Below are positions 28,901 to 39,975 of a stretch of DNA of 64,000 nt, piece after piece; the stretch's first letter is position 1, and the number at the start of each line of letters is the position of its first letter. Under the pieces are notes generated by a model. It made no database searches, had not been told where the DNA came from, and saw only the letters and a program-made list of their open reading frames with translations. This DNA is from Nemania diffusa. Lineage: Eukaryota > Ascomycota > Sordariomycetes > Xylariales > Xylariaceae. A program made the position numbers and the translations under genes. The stretch lies in NCBI GenBank assembly GCA_038501195.1, contig JBBPUQ010000011.1:806001-870000 (forward strand). The letters run 5' to 3'.

Positions 28901-29761
28901 TAATTTAACAAAACGACTATTTTGCAAGTTTTTTGTAAATGTCTATAATTCTATTAATACCAGATAAGCTCCTGTTTTAAAGTTCAACATTTTAGATATT
29001 ATCTTTGCGACTTACCTCTCAGTAACCTCCCAAACCATTAGTTCCGTTGTCATGATAAGCAGTAGTGACCGTCATTTTGCTTCCTTTTGGTAATCCCAAG
29101 GGTGGACACCAAGACTTCCATGGTTGAGATTTGGACACCACAATCGGATAAGGGGACGGTGAGCTACTGGTCGTAGCTAACTGAGATGGCGGGTTGCCAT
29201 GTAGGGGATCCATTAGGCACTGATGACTATTCCGCGACTGTGAGGTGATAACTGGGTGCAAATTCGAGATGGCGCGTACGAGGCGATTGAAGATATTATT
29301 AATAGTGGTTTACGAAGTGGATGATTGCCAGCTTCAAGGGTGTTGAGCGGATAACTGGTACATAACTTTGTCCAGACACAGAAGGCAAGCCCACTAGGTG
29401 AACATCCTACGTCTTGATAATCAACTCGCCACTCCAATGCATGTCACCTGCAGGCTTGATCCTACATATATACCTACATAATGGGCATGTACATGTAATG
29501 CATCGGGTACCCACCGGGTATCACCCCATCGTTGCCTATTAATGCACGGACCATAGCTGTCTATTAGCAGCGCAGAGCCTCTATTTTCGGGGTCAAGCTA
29601 GCCCCCCCGACTCTGTCTCCACCTTACTTACATTGTTTGTCTGCTATCCAAACAAGGGCCTCTAAATCAGTGGAGATTCTACCGGAGATTCCAATTACCC
29701 TCGTTTCCCTAACGATGAACAGCAATTCAGTATAGAATCCTACAATTTTGAGATCTATAGA
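28901..29761. other. Intergenic with unrecognised frames
   Basis: Overlapping minus-strand frames at 29,019-29,261 and 29,213-29,437 and a short plus-strand stretch near 29,250-29,330 all look mildly protein-like, but none matches a family I recognise and no coherent exon model could be built. It may be a decayed gene. The 3' part is the NLR promoter and 5' leader. Confidence 0.45.
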
Positions 29762-32700
29762 ATGGACAGCGTGACGGATGATGTCACAAAAACGCTATCG
29801 CTTTTCTCAATTGACGATATCGTTCAAAAGTAACCCTTCCCTTCTGCGTCTTCCAATTCCCTTGTTCTTGAAAATGAGTTTCAGGTGGTCACCCCGGAGC
29901 TTCGATCTCCGAATCACCGCCGTCGCTCAATAATAGAATCGTATACTAATCTGCACAGCAATGGAAAAGAATTGGTATCAGAGCGGTGGCGGGTGGCCAT
30001 GGCCCATGCCAAATCTCAGTTGAGCACGCATGATTATGAGATGGTCAGATCGTTCGACTCCGCTGAGTCTATGATGGCGGATTTAAAAAAAAGGGAAGAC
30101 AATGTAATGCAACGAAATTGGGCCAGGAATTATATGTTTGTGTTTCAAGTTGAAAATCTCGGTCTCGCTCGTAGTAACAATTCCCAGAGAGTTGGTACCT
30201 ATCGTCAGGGTCCTGAACAAGGGCATGTCGACACTCCTGATCGCCATGTCGCCGCATTCTCTCGAGACTGCAGCGCTGTGGGGGTTGATTTATTTGGTCA
30301 CTACAGTTAAGTTTCACGGCCATTCGCGGCATAATAACTTTACTAATGTATGCAGCTTTCTTTGGAGCGAGAGTTACTCTGGCATAATTTTGTCAAAAGG
30401 CTCATAAGGATACGCCGTAGTCTGTCAATCCTAAACGCTCGTTTGACCTTATACCACTATCCTAACGACTTGAACGACGAATTGAACCTGGCACTAGTCG
30501 AAGTCTTCATCAGTCTTATTCGCTTTTGGGTGGCTAGTGTGAAATGGATGAGAAACAATCCTATCTGTAATATGACATCACGTAATGGATTTATGCAGTA
30601 CGGCTAATCTTAAAACAGTGCAAGCTACGCAGGGTGCAGAACTTGATAGGAAGTCTTTGAAGCCGTTCGAAGAAGTTGAAGCTGCTATAGAGTATTTCGA
30701 GAAACTATCTACAGCCATGGATCCGTCATACGCCGACAGGATCGAACGTATGGAGCTCGAGAAGCGGACAAGACAGGCAGAATTCGCCAACAATGTGGAC
30801 GTCTCAGACGACTGCGTGGTATATCCAGTCAATCTACTCCCTAAAGCACATCACAGCGCTGTATTCTATGGTCGCAATGACACGTTGAACCTAATTAGTA
30901 GCTCTTTAGATGGAAGTCGAAATGCCTTACGTTCTGTACTTGTTCATGGTTTCGGAGGTGTTGGAAAAACACAAACCGCCTTACAATATGCGTATAAAAA
31001 TGCATCCAAATACGATGCCATTTTCTGGATTCAAAGCGAAACATCCCTTTCTATTAGTGCTAGCATTACAAAGATAGCCCGCGGACTAAATCTTCCTGGT
31101 TCTATGAGAGACAGAGCAGATGAGCAAAATCTAGCAGCTTTTCAAAGCTGGCTACAAGCTGCAAAACGAAATGGTAAGTCGCAAGTTCTGCTTTAATATA
31201 AATAGCACTTAATAAACCCGGTCTAACTTTGGATACTAGGGCGCCAGTGGCTAATGATTTTTGATAACCTTGAAAGGTTGGAAAATATTTACCCCAACTA
31301 CGTTCCTACAACAGGCGGCTCTGTTATTATAACTAGCCGGTACCCTGATTGTGGTCTCCAGACTTCATTTCCGATAGGTTTAAAACCTTTCAAGGTAGAA
31401 GACGGTGCATATTTACTCAAGCAATGCTTAAAGTTTCCATCTGCTCAATTAGCTGATATGGTTAACGATGAAAGGGCACTAAGATCTTTATCAGAGAAGA
31501 TTGACGGGTTGCCTTTAGGCTTGCGTGCAATCGCTGGTTTAATGAATGCTCGCAAGAGTACTACAACCTCCAAATTTTTGACCTTGTACGATAAAGGCTC
31601 CCGAAAACTGCTAAAATCATCGGCTAGGATCCTGGACTACGACGCAGACGCGTCGCGAGTTGTTGGCAAGGAACACATTCTTGACCGTATTTGGCACATG
31701 ACGTTTGGACAGTTGGATGCCCAGATTGAGGTGGGCGAGGTCCCCAAACCACGTTTGCTTTTAGGAGTGTGTGCTCTGTTTTGCCCAGATGGTATCTCTC
31801 TCTCACTACTTGGGCAAACCTTGATTCAGAGCTGCTCGAGCAATGAAACATCTTCACCATTCGGTGACGAGGTTGAGTAAGTAATAGCCTCCAGCTAAGA
31901 AGTAGGCGTCCAAACTTCTCCTAACTCGATTCACAGCCTAGATGGAGCGATCGTAACGCTTACACAAATGGCCCTGCTTGACTGTGACGATGGTCGGATA
32001 ACCATCCACCGCCTAATACAAGATGCCTATATTTATCATTGCCTAGATGGTCAACGCCATGATGAACTAGGAAGGGCAATCGCTACGTCCGTTGCTATTC
32101 TTTTCCAGCGCTTCCCTCGCCGAATAATCGGCCGGCCAATGCACAATCACTGGGAACGGTGTAGAAATCTAATACAGCACGCAAAATGGTTAGCAGATAG
32201 ATGTGCTGAGATTTGTAAGGCGGTCCCTGCCTTCAATTTACCTCCTGATACCGCGGACCTACTGAAAAGTTGTGCATGGTGAGTTTAATGTTCCATTTAA
32301 GCACATATTAGCCTTAGACTGATCATGTTTTTTAGGTTTCTGTTTGAAATGTCTGATCATCACACCGCGATGCATATCCTCAAAATATCGAAGGGTATAT
32401 GTGTTGACCAAGACGGCCTGCTTTATGCACATCTTCTCAACACGAATGGTTGCTGTGCGTTTGAATTAAATGATCTTATTACATGCCGACAGGATTGGGA
32501 GAAAGCCCTTGTTATTCGTGAAAAATGGGCAAACAAAAGGGTTGCAGGCGCCGAAGAAGAGCTGGCTAATCAATTGAATAACTTCGGAAACCTAGAATCG
32601 GGTGAAGGTAAATATGACTCTGCGCTCGACTTTTTTCAAAAAGCTATAGCGATACGGCGAAAACTCGGGAATGAAGCTATTGTATCTCTAGGAGTATCTC

Positions 32701-33347
32701 ATATGACGACTGGGCGGGCCTACTTCCTTAAAAAGATGTACGATGAGGCTTTGCAGCATTATAGGAACGCAGAGGAGATATTTTTGGACCAATTTGGACC
32801 CAAAGGGCATTTTATGGCACAGTAAGCTATCAACTTCACTCCATATATTTTGTGGGCTATAAACGAGCTAATTTACAGCCTGAATTATGCGTATGGTAAT
32901 TTGAACTATGCCCGCGGCGCCATAGGACAGGCGAAACGTTTCTATGAACTTGCACGGAAGATTCTACAGGAGGATACGCCTTATCACCTTCTTCTTGCCG
33001 CCTGCCACTATAAGATCGCATGCCTAGAGATCACTGCGAATAATCGCGACACAGCTCTGTAAGTCTTCCCCTATCACAGAGAAGCTGTCGACTAACTAGC
33101 AACAACTAGGGACATTTTAGAGAAGGGTTTGGCAATAGCTGAGTTTCGTGATGCTGGCGGTGATATAGCACGAATACTAATGAAAAAGGCGGCAATACTG
33201 TCCAGTGGGAGTGAAGAAGAGCGGGCGGAAGCGGGAATCTTGACTGGACATGTCGATAAGATTTTAGCTAATCAACGACATTTGGTGATGAGCTTGGAAT
33301 ATGACGATGAGGACTGGGATTTGTGGGTTTGTCCTTATTGGAGATAA
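29762..33347 (+). CDS. NLR-type receptor: DUF7708-like, NB-ARC, TPR
   Basis: Ten-exon model: 29,762-29,829; 29,959-30,135; 30,188-30,305; 30,356-30,566; 30,619-31,173; 31,240-31,876; 31,937-32,278; 32,336-32,821; 32,879-33,058; 33,110-33,347. Total 3,012 nt, 1,003 aa. The N-terminal part resembles the fungal NACHT/NB-ARC-associated DUF7708 region (RWRVAMAHAKSQLS, AALWGLIYLV). The NB-ARC domain has P-loop GFGGVGKTQ (about 302-310), Walker B LMIFDN (381-386), GSVIITSR (403-410) and GLPLGL (466-471). A winged-helix-like part follows, then TPR-like helices from about residue 700. Such STAND ATPases are cytosolic sensors in fungal heterokaryon incompatibility and innate immunity. All catalytic motifs are intact. 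Exon 1 (22 codons) rests on a TACTAAT branch site and a frame-preserving 129 bp intron, so the exact start is the least certain part. Confidence 0.85.
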
Positions 33348-34075
33348 ATATGCGATTGATTAACCACGGAATGGCTGTGAGTAAAGGGCGGCGAACTGGT
33401 TGTAATTTGTTTTTTATTAGCTAATTTCCTTATCATATATAATAAAATAACTTGGTTGTTTGTTATAATTAATTTAAATAATTATATTAATGCAAATGCA
33501 CTACATTTAACAACAAAAATCTCTTAAATTTGTACTTTTAAACTCACAAGTATTGAGGTATATAATAATTACCTTTCGGCGCAGTGCTAAATCCAACCTT
33601 ATCAAGAGAGGGGTACTGGTCAGGTTGTGCCGGTACTCCTTGCTGCCAGAGTGGGGTAGGTAGGTGCCCCACTTGTCTGTAGTATCTACCCTTCGCAGAG
33701 TACCCTAAGTATCTTAAGTACTTGGAACTTGGCGCAGAGGTATTAGCGTCATGCCATCATTCATATCATACCCAGAAGTGCAAAATTCTCATTCGTGATC
33801 TGAAATGTAACTGGAGTGTCGTTCTTGGTCTCAACCAGCAGGAAGTGAGAGCCTAGCGCCACACCCTGGGCGTGTTTCTTATGTCGGTATGCCGTCAAAA
33901 TCAGCCAGCTCTCCGGCCTGTCAAACTGCAGGAAGAGAGGACTAGCTAGGATCTCATGTTGAATTGATTCTCAAACCTGAAGCTCTGCTTCCAAACCCAC
34001 AGAAGCGATTCATCTGGATCGACCACCCACATGCGATAATTTCGCCGTTCATTTCCATTCCCTAATTACTCCGTC
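33348..34075. other. Intergenic between NLR and AsaB-like gene
   Basis: Contains the NLR 3' end, a short AT-rich patch (about 33,410-33,560) and the promoter of the next gene. No additional gene, RNA or clear repeat is visible. Confidence 0.6.
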
Positions 34076-35270
34076 ATGCCAGCCCAGATGTGTTTGAAGC
34101 CTGGAATCATCACTTTCCTCCAGAGAGCCCTGGTCTATGAGAAAGAAAAGCCCTACCTTGTCCTTCTTCCTGATACGGCAGATGTAGACCCCAGCATTCC
34201 ACGTCATAACTTACTATTCGAGACACATCGAGTTGATATGATCAACGACCGCGGGCGCGAGATCGAGTATCGGATTGAGGAATGTGGGTTTCAGTACTTA
34301 TACCATGAGACCTCAGTGCGCATATTGCTCGGTCTTCAAGGAAACGGCCCTACGTTAGCCGATGTCCATGAATACAAGAAAGAAACTGAGAAGACACTAA
34401 AATCATTTTTCAACGCTGTTCATGTCGTGTGCTATGATTTCCGCGTCAGGGGAACCCACTTCTAGGCGTCCTAATAGTTCTCTAACAATGGTTCTAGATT
34501 CGTGAAAACGTCGAGTATCATCGGAGCGAGATCGATCTAAACGATCCCCTCTTGAGAGAAGGGCCGGCACAGGGAGCGCATATAGGTAAGTCTGTCCGCA
34601 TCGTGCCCTTGCCGTGCTGACGACCTAGATGTCACTTGCTGGTCTGGCCCGGAGATGATTCGTAATCGACTCAGTGAAGATGATTTCCAAACTTATTGGA
34701 ATCCCGAATATCGCTTCAGAATAGTCAAGTCAGTAGCACTATCCAGCCTCGAGTTCAGAATCTAATGTTTGATAATTAGCACTTGGAGACCTTTGAATGA
34801 GATTTGTCAAGAGAACCCCCTCGCTCTGTGCGACTACCGTTCTGTGAATCCTGAAGACCTGATGCCCGCAGATCGGGTCATTCCAGAACGGGCAGGAGAG
34901 GTATATTATATCCATTATAACAAAAACCAAAAATGGGTAGGTATAGCCTGTTGTCCTGAACATGGTTGTTGGGCCCCTGCTAACAATCTATAGCATTGGC
35001 TACGCGAGCAAAGATCAAATGAATTGGTTGTCTTCCTACTCTATGATAATCAACCTGGAAAGCAAGCAAGGTGTTAGTAAACCAATCTCACGTATTATCG
35101 ATTGCCATTAACAAACGATAGATTGTCCACATATTAGTTTTGACGACCCAGATTGCCCGAGCGATGCTCCACCTCGCCGAAGTGTGGAAACAAGATCAAT
35201 CATTATCTCTAAGATGGAAACAAAAGCACGAGATATGACATCCGATGTCATTGATGATTGCAGGAGATAG
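34076..35270 (+). CDS. AsaB-like hydroxylase/desaturase (CmcJ-related family)
   Basis: Six exons: 34,076-34,444; 34,498-34,585; 34,629-34,728; 34,780-34,936; 34,994-35,072; 35,122-35,270. Total 942 nt, 313 aa. The family is the fungal AsaB-like/CmcJ-type, non-heme iron oxygenase-like group, often found in secondary-metabolite clusters. Signature blocks occur in the right order: YDFRIRENVEYHR across intron 1, AHIDVT across intron 2 (candidate iron-ligand H-x-D), RFRIVNTWRPL across intron 3, PLALCDYRSVNPEDLMPADR, then CPHISFDDPDCPSDAPPR near the C-terminus. Each intron has a plausible branch point; intron 2 is unusually short (43 bp). The substrate cannot be inferred, and no synthase or transporter lies beside it. 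Confidence 0.82.
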
Positions 35271-35545
35271 TTGTACAATACTAAGACATGTATTGAGATA
35301 GTGCGTGCGGCACTGCTACAGGTCATGTTGATTAGGTCATCAGGACCCTAGGCTTTTCAATTTCTTTTTTCTATTTATTAGCTAGCAAGAAGATAGTTCT
35401 CTATTAGGGAGGATAGGAGACTCATACGGGCCATGCGCTGTATTGATGTCTTTGGCATCGATCGATCAGGTCGTTGCGCAGTATTTATAGTAGTTTTGCT
35501 GCACCAATATTTTTTCGATTGCCTTACTAAACCACTGTTTTTAGT

Positions 35546-35624
35546 GCCTCAAATTTCTAGAAGTGATTAAAATGGCCGTGGCCAGTCCTCTAGAGTGCGT
35601 TGTGTGTATATTGCACGCTTCGTT
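35546..35624 (+). repeat. Dispersed repeat, copy 1
   Basis: About 79 bp that match the reverse complement of 35,827-35,903 at roughly 80% identity, including CAGTCCTCTAGAGTGCGT. Together with that copy it forms a 358 bp inverted-repeat unit. Confidence 0.65.
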
Positions 35625-35826
35625 ACAGTATACTGCCGCGACGGGTGCAAGACTTCGACACAGAGGAAGGTAAACAGACCAATAACTATACACATCTCTG
35701 CTCTATCTGCCCTTCTAGTTCTAGGTCCAAAAAACATAAGAGCTGATTTTAATGAATCCTGATACAGTAGAAAACGAACAGGTTTGTTTATAATAATTCA
35801 TGAGTTAGTGAGAGGGAAGATACTAA

Positions 35827-35903
35827 AACGAAGTATGTAACACACACTACGCACTCTAGAGGACTGACCACGGTCATGTAGATCACTTCTAGAGATTTGA
35901 GGC
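35827..35903 (-). repeat. Dispersed repeat, copy 2 (inverted)
   Basis: Inverted partner of 35,546-35,624. The same segment is also similar, in this orientation, to 62,101-62,152 (shared CTAGAGATTTGA). Confidence 0.65.
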
Positions 35904-36647
35904 TTATAAGAATAGTAAATAAGTGACGCAAATGTATATTCGGGTGTAGGGGACCCCCGAAGGGGGCCGCGTGAGAGGCATGCCAACTATCTCTAACTGG
36001 CATGGGCTAACTATCTTAAATAAAAGAAAAGAAAAACTAAGTCTTGATGACCTAATCAACCTAACCCCCATGTGGTCAGGTTACCCACACCGTCTCAATA
36101 CAACCGAGACAACAATAATCTCTAGTCCTGAGGGAGGATTCTATCCTGCCGTTTACAGGATTATAGGTGAAGTATCCACGAAGTTCTGTTAAATAAAGGT
36201 TAGATACCAGGGGGATTCTAGGATAAGGATTGAGATAATGGATATCACGAAATTACTAAACAGATAAATATAATCAGATTTAACACGGGTGTTAAATAAG
36301 TTAAACGTAATAAACAAATTCATAAATTCTTTTTTAAATATTAAAAATTTTTGTATAAGTTTATAATATAAAACAAAATCGCTATATTAAAATTATAATA
36401 TTCTGTGACGCATATTCGTAACAGCATATAGTGGTCATCTTCAATATATCAGCTTGGATACGATCACTACGATCGCTTGGTTACTCATGGAATTAAACTA
36501 TAAGTTCCATCATGATTCAATTCATATGTGAAGTACTGTAGCTGAGATGCTTAACTAGAATGCATGAAGTCCAGAAAGAGTAGCAGAGTTGATGTCGTGA
36601 GCAACCAAAGTTGTTACTCAAAAGGCTACACTTCAAACCTGCCTTGT

Positions 36648-36789
36648 TGTTACGGAACAGAACTGCAATGCTAAACCACGACGCTACCAAAAGTAGGACG
36701 TTGTCAAGGTGGGAACCTTGACCATTTGCAGGTCTCATATATGGGACCGTGACACTTGTAGTCACGAGATTCACTTATGGTATCAGAGT
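36648..36789 (+). mobile_element. Short LTR fragment with primer-binding-like site
   Basis: An LTR-like unit starts TGTTACGGAACA at 36,648 and ends TTCA at 36,773 (126 bp, TG...CA). Four bases later TGGTATCAGAGT (36,778-36,789) resembles the TGGTATCAGAGC primer-binding site complementary to plant-type initiator tRNA-Met. Related sequences lie at 51,681-51,771 (inverted) and 55,574-55,665. The short LTR and adjacent PBS suggest a TRIM-like or solo/truncated Copia-type element. No second LTR or coding sequence follows; YAR1 begins within 100 bp. Confidence 0.55.
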
Positions 36790-36867
36790 AATCTGTATGA
36801 TAATCTGTCCAAGTAGTCTATTTTCCGTTTCTATTTTTCTTAAATTCTTAAGCATCAACATCCTGTC

Positions 36868-37749
36868 TTATCCTCCCGCCTCGGGATTTTTAGAGGCATC
36901 ATCGCTTGCATCCTCTGTTATATCCATTTCCTGTGCTTCCCTAGCAAGCCCTCCTTCCTCTGCGTTACCACCTTCGAGATCCTTGCTTTGGGCCAGAAAA
37001 TGGTCAACAACATGCATGTGATTGTTGAAAGCAGCTAGGTCTAGAGGAATCTGATCCTTGTCATTCGCGATTGCGGGTGAAGCACCCCGTGACAGAAGTA
37101 GCTTGACAGTGTCAAGGTGACCTCCTAGACATGCCCAGTGTAGGGCCGTGTTCCCAAATGTGTTCTGTGCATCGATGTATGCTGGGTCTGCCTGTGATGT
37201 TGCTTGCGCTACCCCGGTCTCATCCTCGGCTGCAGGCGGCGTTGCCACTGACTTCTTGTCTGGCACTGGTAGATGTGAGAGAATGAGTGTCACCGTTTCT
37301 ACATGGTCACAATGCAGTTAGTCAGAGCTCTTCCACGCTGAATTATACGATCATTGTGCCACGATGAGTTCGAAGATGAGACAGGGGCCTAAGATAGACC
37401 GATGAACTCCGGGCAGGGACAACAAGCGTGTGGCCAATGTCTTTTCGAAAACTAAAGTTGACGCATGTCCTGTAGCACCACATCGCCCAACGCCACCAAC
37501 CGGTCGGACGACATAAAAGTGAGGCGAAGCCTGAAACTGTATCAACTTACTTGCGTGTCCATTCGCTGCCGCCATATGCAAACAAGTGGCCTTGCTCTGT
37601 TCTTCCCTCGCGGCAGTCAGGATGTCTGCTGGGGTTGCCGCGTCACGGGTAGCGAGCTCCTGCAGTATCTCGGTGAGATCTGCATCCTCGCCCGCTCGTG
37701 CTAGATAGACGAGATCATCGATCTCTTCCTCCGATAACCTTGGCGCCAT
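36868..37749 (-). CDS. YAR1: Ankyrin-repeat protein Yar1 (uS3/Rps3 chaperone)
   Basis: Two exons on the minus strand: 37,749-37,551 and 37,298-36,868, 209 aa. The intron is 252 bp (GTAAGT ... ATGTAG). The N-terminus MAPRLSEEEIDDLVYLARAG, ankyrin motifs around the splice junction (ANGHAKTV) and a second repeat (GNTALHWACLGGHLDTVKLL) match fungal Yar1. An acidic tail (EDASDDASKN) ends the protein. In yeast, Yar1 binds newly made ribosomal protein Rps3 and keeps it soluble until assembly into the 40S subunit. The unusually long intron is the only odd feature. The promoter lies at 37,750 onward and contains a CCAAT plus CACGTG pair. Confidence 0.85.
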
Positions 37750-38358
37750 AGTTCCTTCTCACTTTTGGCCCGTCTCTCAGAATGATGTATGTGAATGACT
37801 CAGACTGATGACCTCGGCAAATATTCGCGTAGACTGGAACTGCGTCCCGAGGGGTAATGCGACGCAGCAAGCGTGTAAATAAGTGGCTGTGACTCTGCTT
37901 GTGCTGTTGTTGTACTGGCCTGCTCGGGAGGTCCCCGCCGGTTTATGTCACCTGTGGTGATAGTCGCAGAAAAATTTTGTGCGTTGAGATGCGCTACCTT
38001 TCGCACGGGTTCGTCGTGATTATAACTGCACCTGACCTACCCTTTTACGCTTCAAAATTGGTATACCTGTTAAGAAACGTAATGCGCTGCACGAAGCCCT
38101 CAATTATTGAGGTTTATTTGATTTGCGAGTCTGCGGATGTTGTAAGTTTGGTCCTCGCTTGCTTCTACTTGATCATACTGACGGGCGCAAATGGGCATTG
38201 ACCGGACCAATCACGTGACACCTGGTGGGTTACCTTAGTGGGTTGGGTGCCAACGGCCAATTCTCGAAGAAGCCATAAGTACATAAAGTCCTAACATGCA
38301 CTATTCCCTCTAGTATAAAATCTCATCGGAGAAAAGTACAGGCGACAAAGATTATAAG
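37750..38358. other. YAR1 upstream region / SPO11 3' flank
   Basis: Intergenic space between the YAR1 start and the SPO11 stop; both genes run on the minus strand. Plus-strand frames here (for example 37,899-38,201) have no recognisable similarity. Confidence 0.6.
38207..38217. promoter_or_regulatory. CCAAT box abutting an E-box
   Basis: CCAAT is directly followed by CACGTG (CCAATCACGTG), about 460 bp upstream of the YAR1 start codon. CCAAT is the HAP/CBF complex site and CACGTG binds bHLH factors such as Cbf1-like proteins. The abutting arrangement is suggestive, but the role is inferred. Confidence 0.35.
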
Positions 38359-39975
38359 TCAGACTGCGCCTATATTTCTTATTAGAGCATCGTCTAGCCA
38401 TGCAGTAAGGTCTCCTGCTTCATCTACGGCTTGGATTTCTGCTTTCGTATTGAGCAGGAGCATGACCTGTAATTCGCGAATGAAGTCTAGGTTCTCAGCG
38501 TCATATTTCCCTACTGTCGCCGAAAGAAGTCGCACAGCCAATTTCCTATCTGTAGCTTTGAGAGGTAACGAGACCTCGATAGGACTGAACGTTGTGCTAG
38601 GGTTAGGCAATGCGCTTGCCTGAGACGATGAAAATTGTTGGCCGGGAGTCTGGTTATGCATGCACGCTAGATCAGAGTCATTGGATGGCGATCTTCGAAG
38701 ATGGTGTCCTAGGATGTCATCGCTCCTTGGTCCGATCCAGAGCAGCCGGTTTAAAGTTGCATTCTCTTCATGTTGTAAAGATCGGCTTCCATTTTTATAT
38801 GTAACCAGAATCTTGATACCGTCCGGGTCGAAATCTACAAGTCCGTACATAGGCACTGTTGGAAATGCGATGCTAAGCTTGTGAAGAAACTGCCGCGTAG
38901 AGAGGTCTGGGTAGCCCTTGGCCTTTGATTGGGGTTAGTCTTTGACCTGAGTATCTTGCAAAGAGCTGATAAGATTGAATGGCATACAGTGATGAGGACT
39001 CCTTGTCCAACTGCTGCAGTTTCATTAAACCTAGAAGCAACAAGACCTCGAAAAGTTGCCTTTAACCGAAGCGAAGTTAATTGGGCTGTTAGTTAGAGCC
39101 TGTGAGGTAAAACTTACCTCCTTCTCGATCACAAGAAGCCATCTGACGGCCCCAAGACTAACACTTGAAATAGCCCGGGCATCAGGGAGTAAAACACCTT
39201 GCTAGATCTAATTTAGGAAGGCCTGTGTAACGGGCTAGCGCTTGCTTACACTATCCTTAGGATTGCAGTAGAGAATTGTCCCGTCGTTGATCGTGATACT
39301 GACATCACCAGCGACAAGACCTTTGCTCGCTGCAACCTAATTGGATGTTAGGTTTACAACACTGGTGTTTCATTGATATGGCTAACAATATTAAGGGAAT
39401 CTCTTCCCAACCCAAAGGTGTAGGCGATGTCGTCAACCAACTCGTCCACATATTGCTGGCTACCAAAGAGTTCTGGGTTCTGGTAGTATATAGCCCTATA
39501 GTTGTGTTGGTCAACCCTGTTAAAAGAAATAGGCGCGAGAGGCAGACCTCTTCGTGATAACGGTACCCGTGACGAGTGCTTTGTGAGATAGATGAAGGAT
39601 CTGAAGAAGAGCAGCTAGGGAGCGAAGGCGAGAAAATGTGTAAGTTAGGATAATACGTGAAAGAGGTACTAGTAGGTCTATGAACCTACTAAACTTCTTC
39701 GCTTCTGTATCCCTGGAGGAGGGGAATCGAACTAGCCGCAACCTGCCTGTACGACGATTGCGGATGGGAATCGTTAGAACTCGGTTCTCCGCGAGGGCAT
39801 CTAAATTAGCAACAAGGACTTCTTCAATCTTGGCAATGGTAGCACCGGATGGAGAGTTTTGCATAGGATCTTGAACTAATGCAGTGCCATTTTGACCTGG
39901 ATTCACGCATTCCACTGTCGGAAGTGGTGAACTCGAGCCAAATGTTGAGCTACTAGGGTCGAGTAGATGTTCCAT
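38359..39975 (-). CDS. SPO11: Spo11, meiotic double-strand-break transesterase
   Basis: Seven exons on the minus strand: 39,975-39,690; 39,614-39,548; 39,495-39,387; 39,336-39,250; 39,201-39,118; 39,059-38,988; 38,922-38,359. Total 1,269 nt, 422 aa. Spo11 is the TopoVI-A relative that makes meiotic DNA breaks through a catalytic tyrosine. The winged-helix (5Y-CAP) part contains TVITKRAIYYQNPELF with the candidate catalytic Tyr at about 122. The Toprim part has VIEKE (Glu at about 209-211) and VDFDPDG (Asp 265 and 267) for metal binding. VAASKGLVAGDV and HEENATLNRL are also family-typical. All junctions keep frame at conserved blocks, so the gene appears functional and the species retains meiotic machinery. 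The start may move if an upstream exon exists. Confidence 0.9.

Larger units (their letters stand above)
35271..36867. other. Repeat-bearing intergenic region
   Basis: No gene recognised. It holds an inverted pair of a dispersed repeat (35,546 and 35,827), a small GC hairpin near 35,948-35,969, an AT-rich patch at about 36,290-36,400, and an LTR fragment with a primer-binding-site-like sequence at 36,648-36,789. A frame at 35,971-36,192 (+) has no recognisable similarity. Confidence 0.6.

Noticed and set aside
29019..29437. Small minus-strand protein pair upstream of the NLR
   Set aside because: Cysteine content hinted at a small secreted protein, but no signal peptide, family pattern or joinable exons could be shown.
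29885..30310. Continuous 141-codon frame as NLR exon 2
   Set aside because: It lacks an ATG and runs through two introns; using the TACTAAT branch site at 29,943 and the GTTTGT site at 30,136 restores the DUF7708-like pattern.
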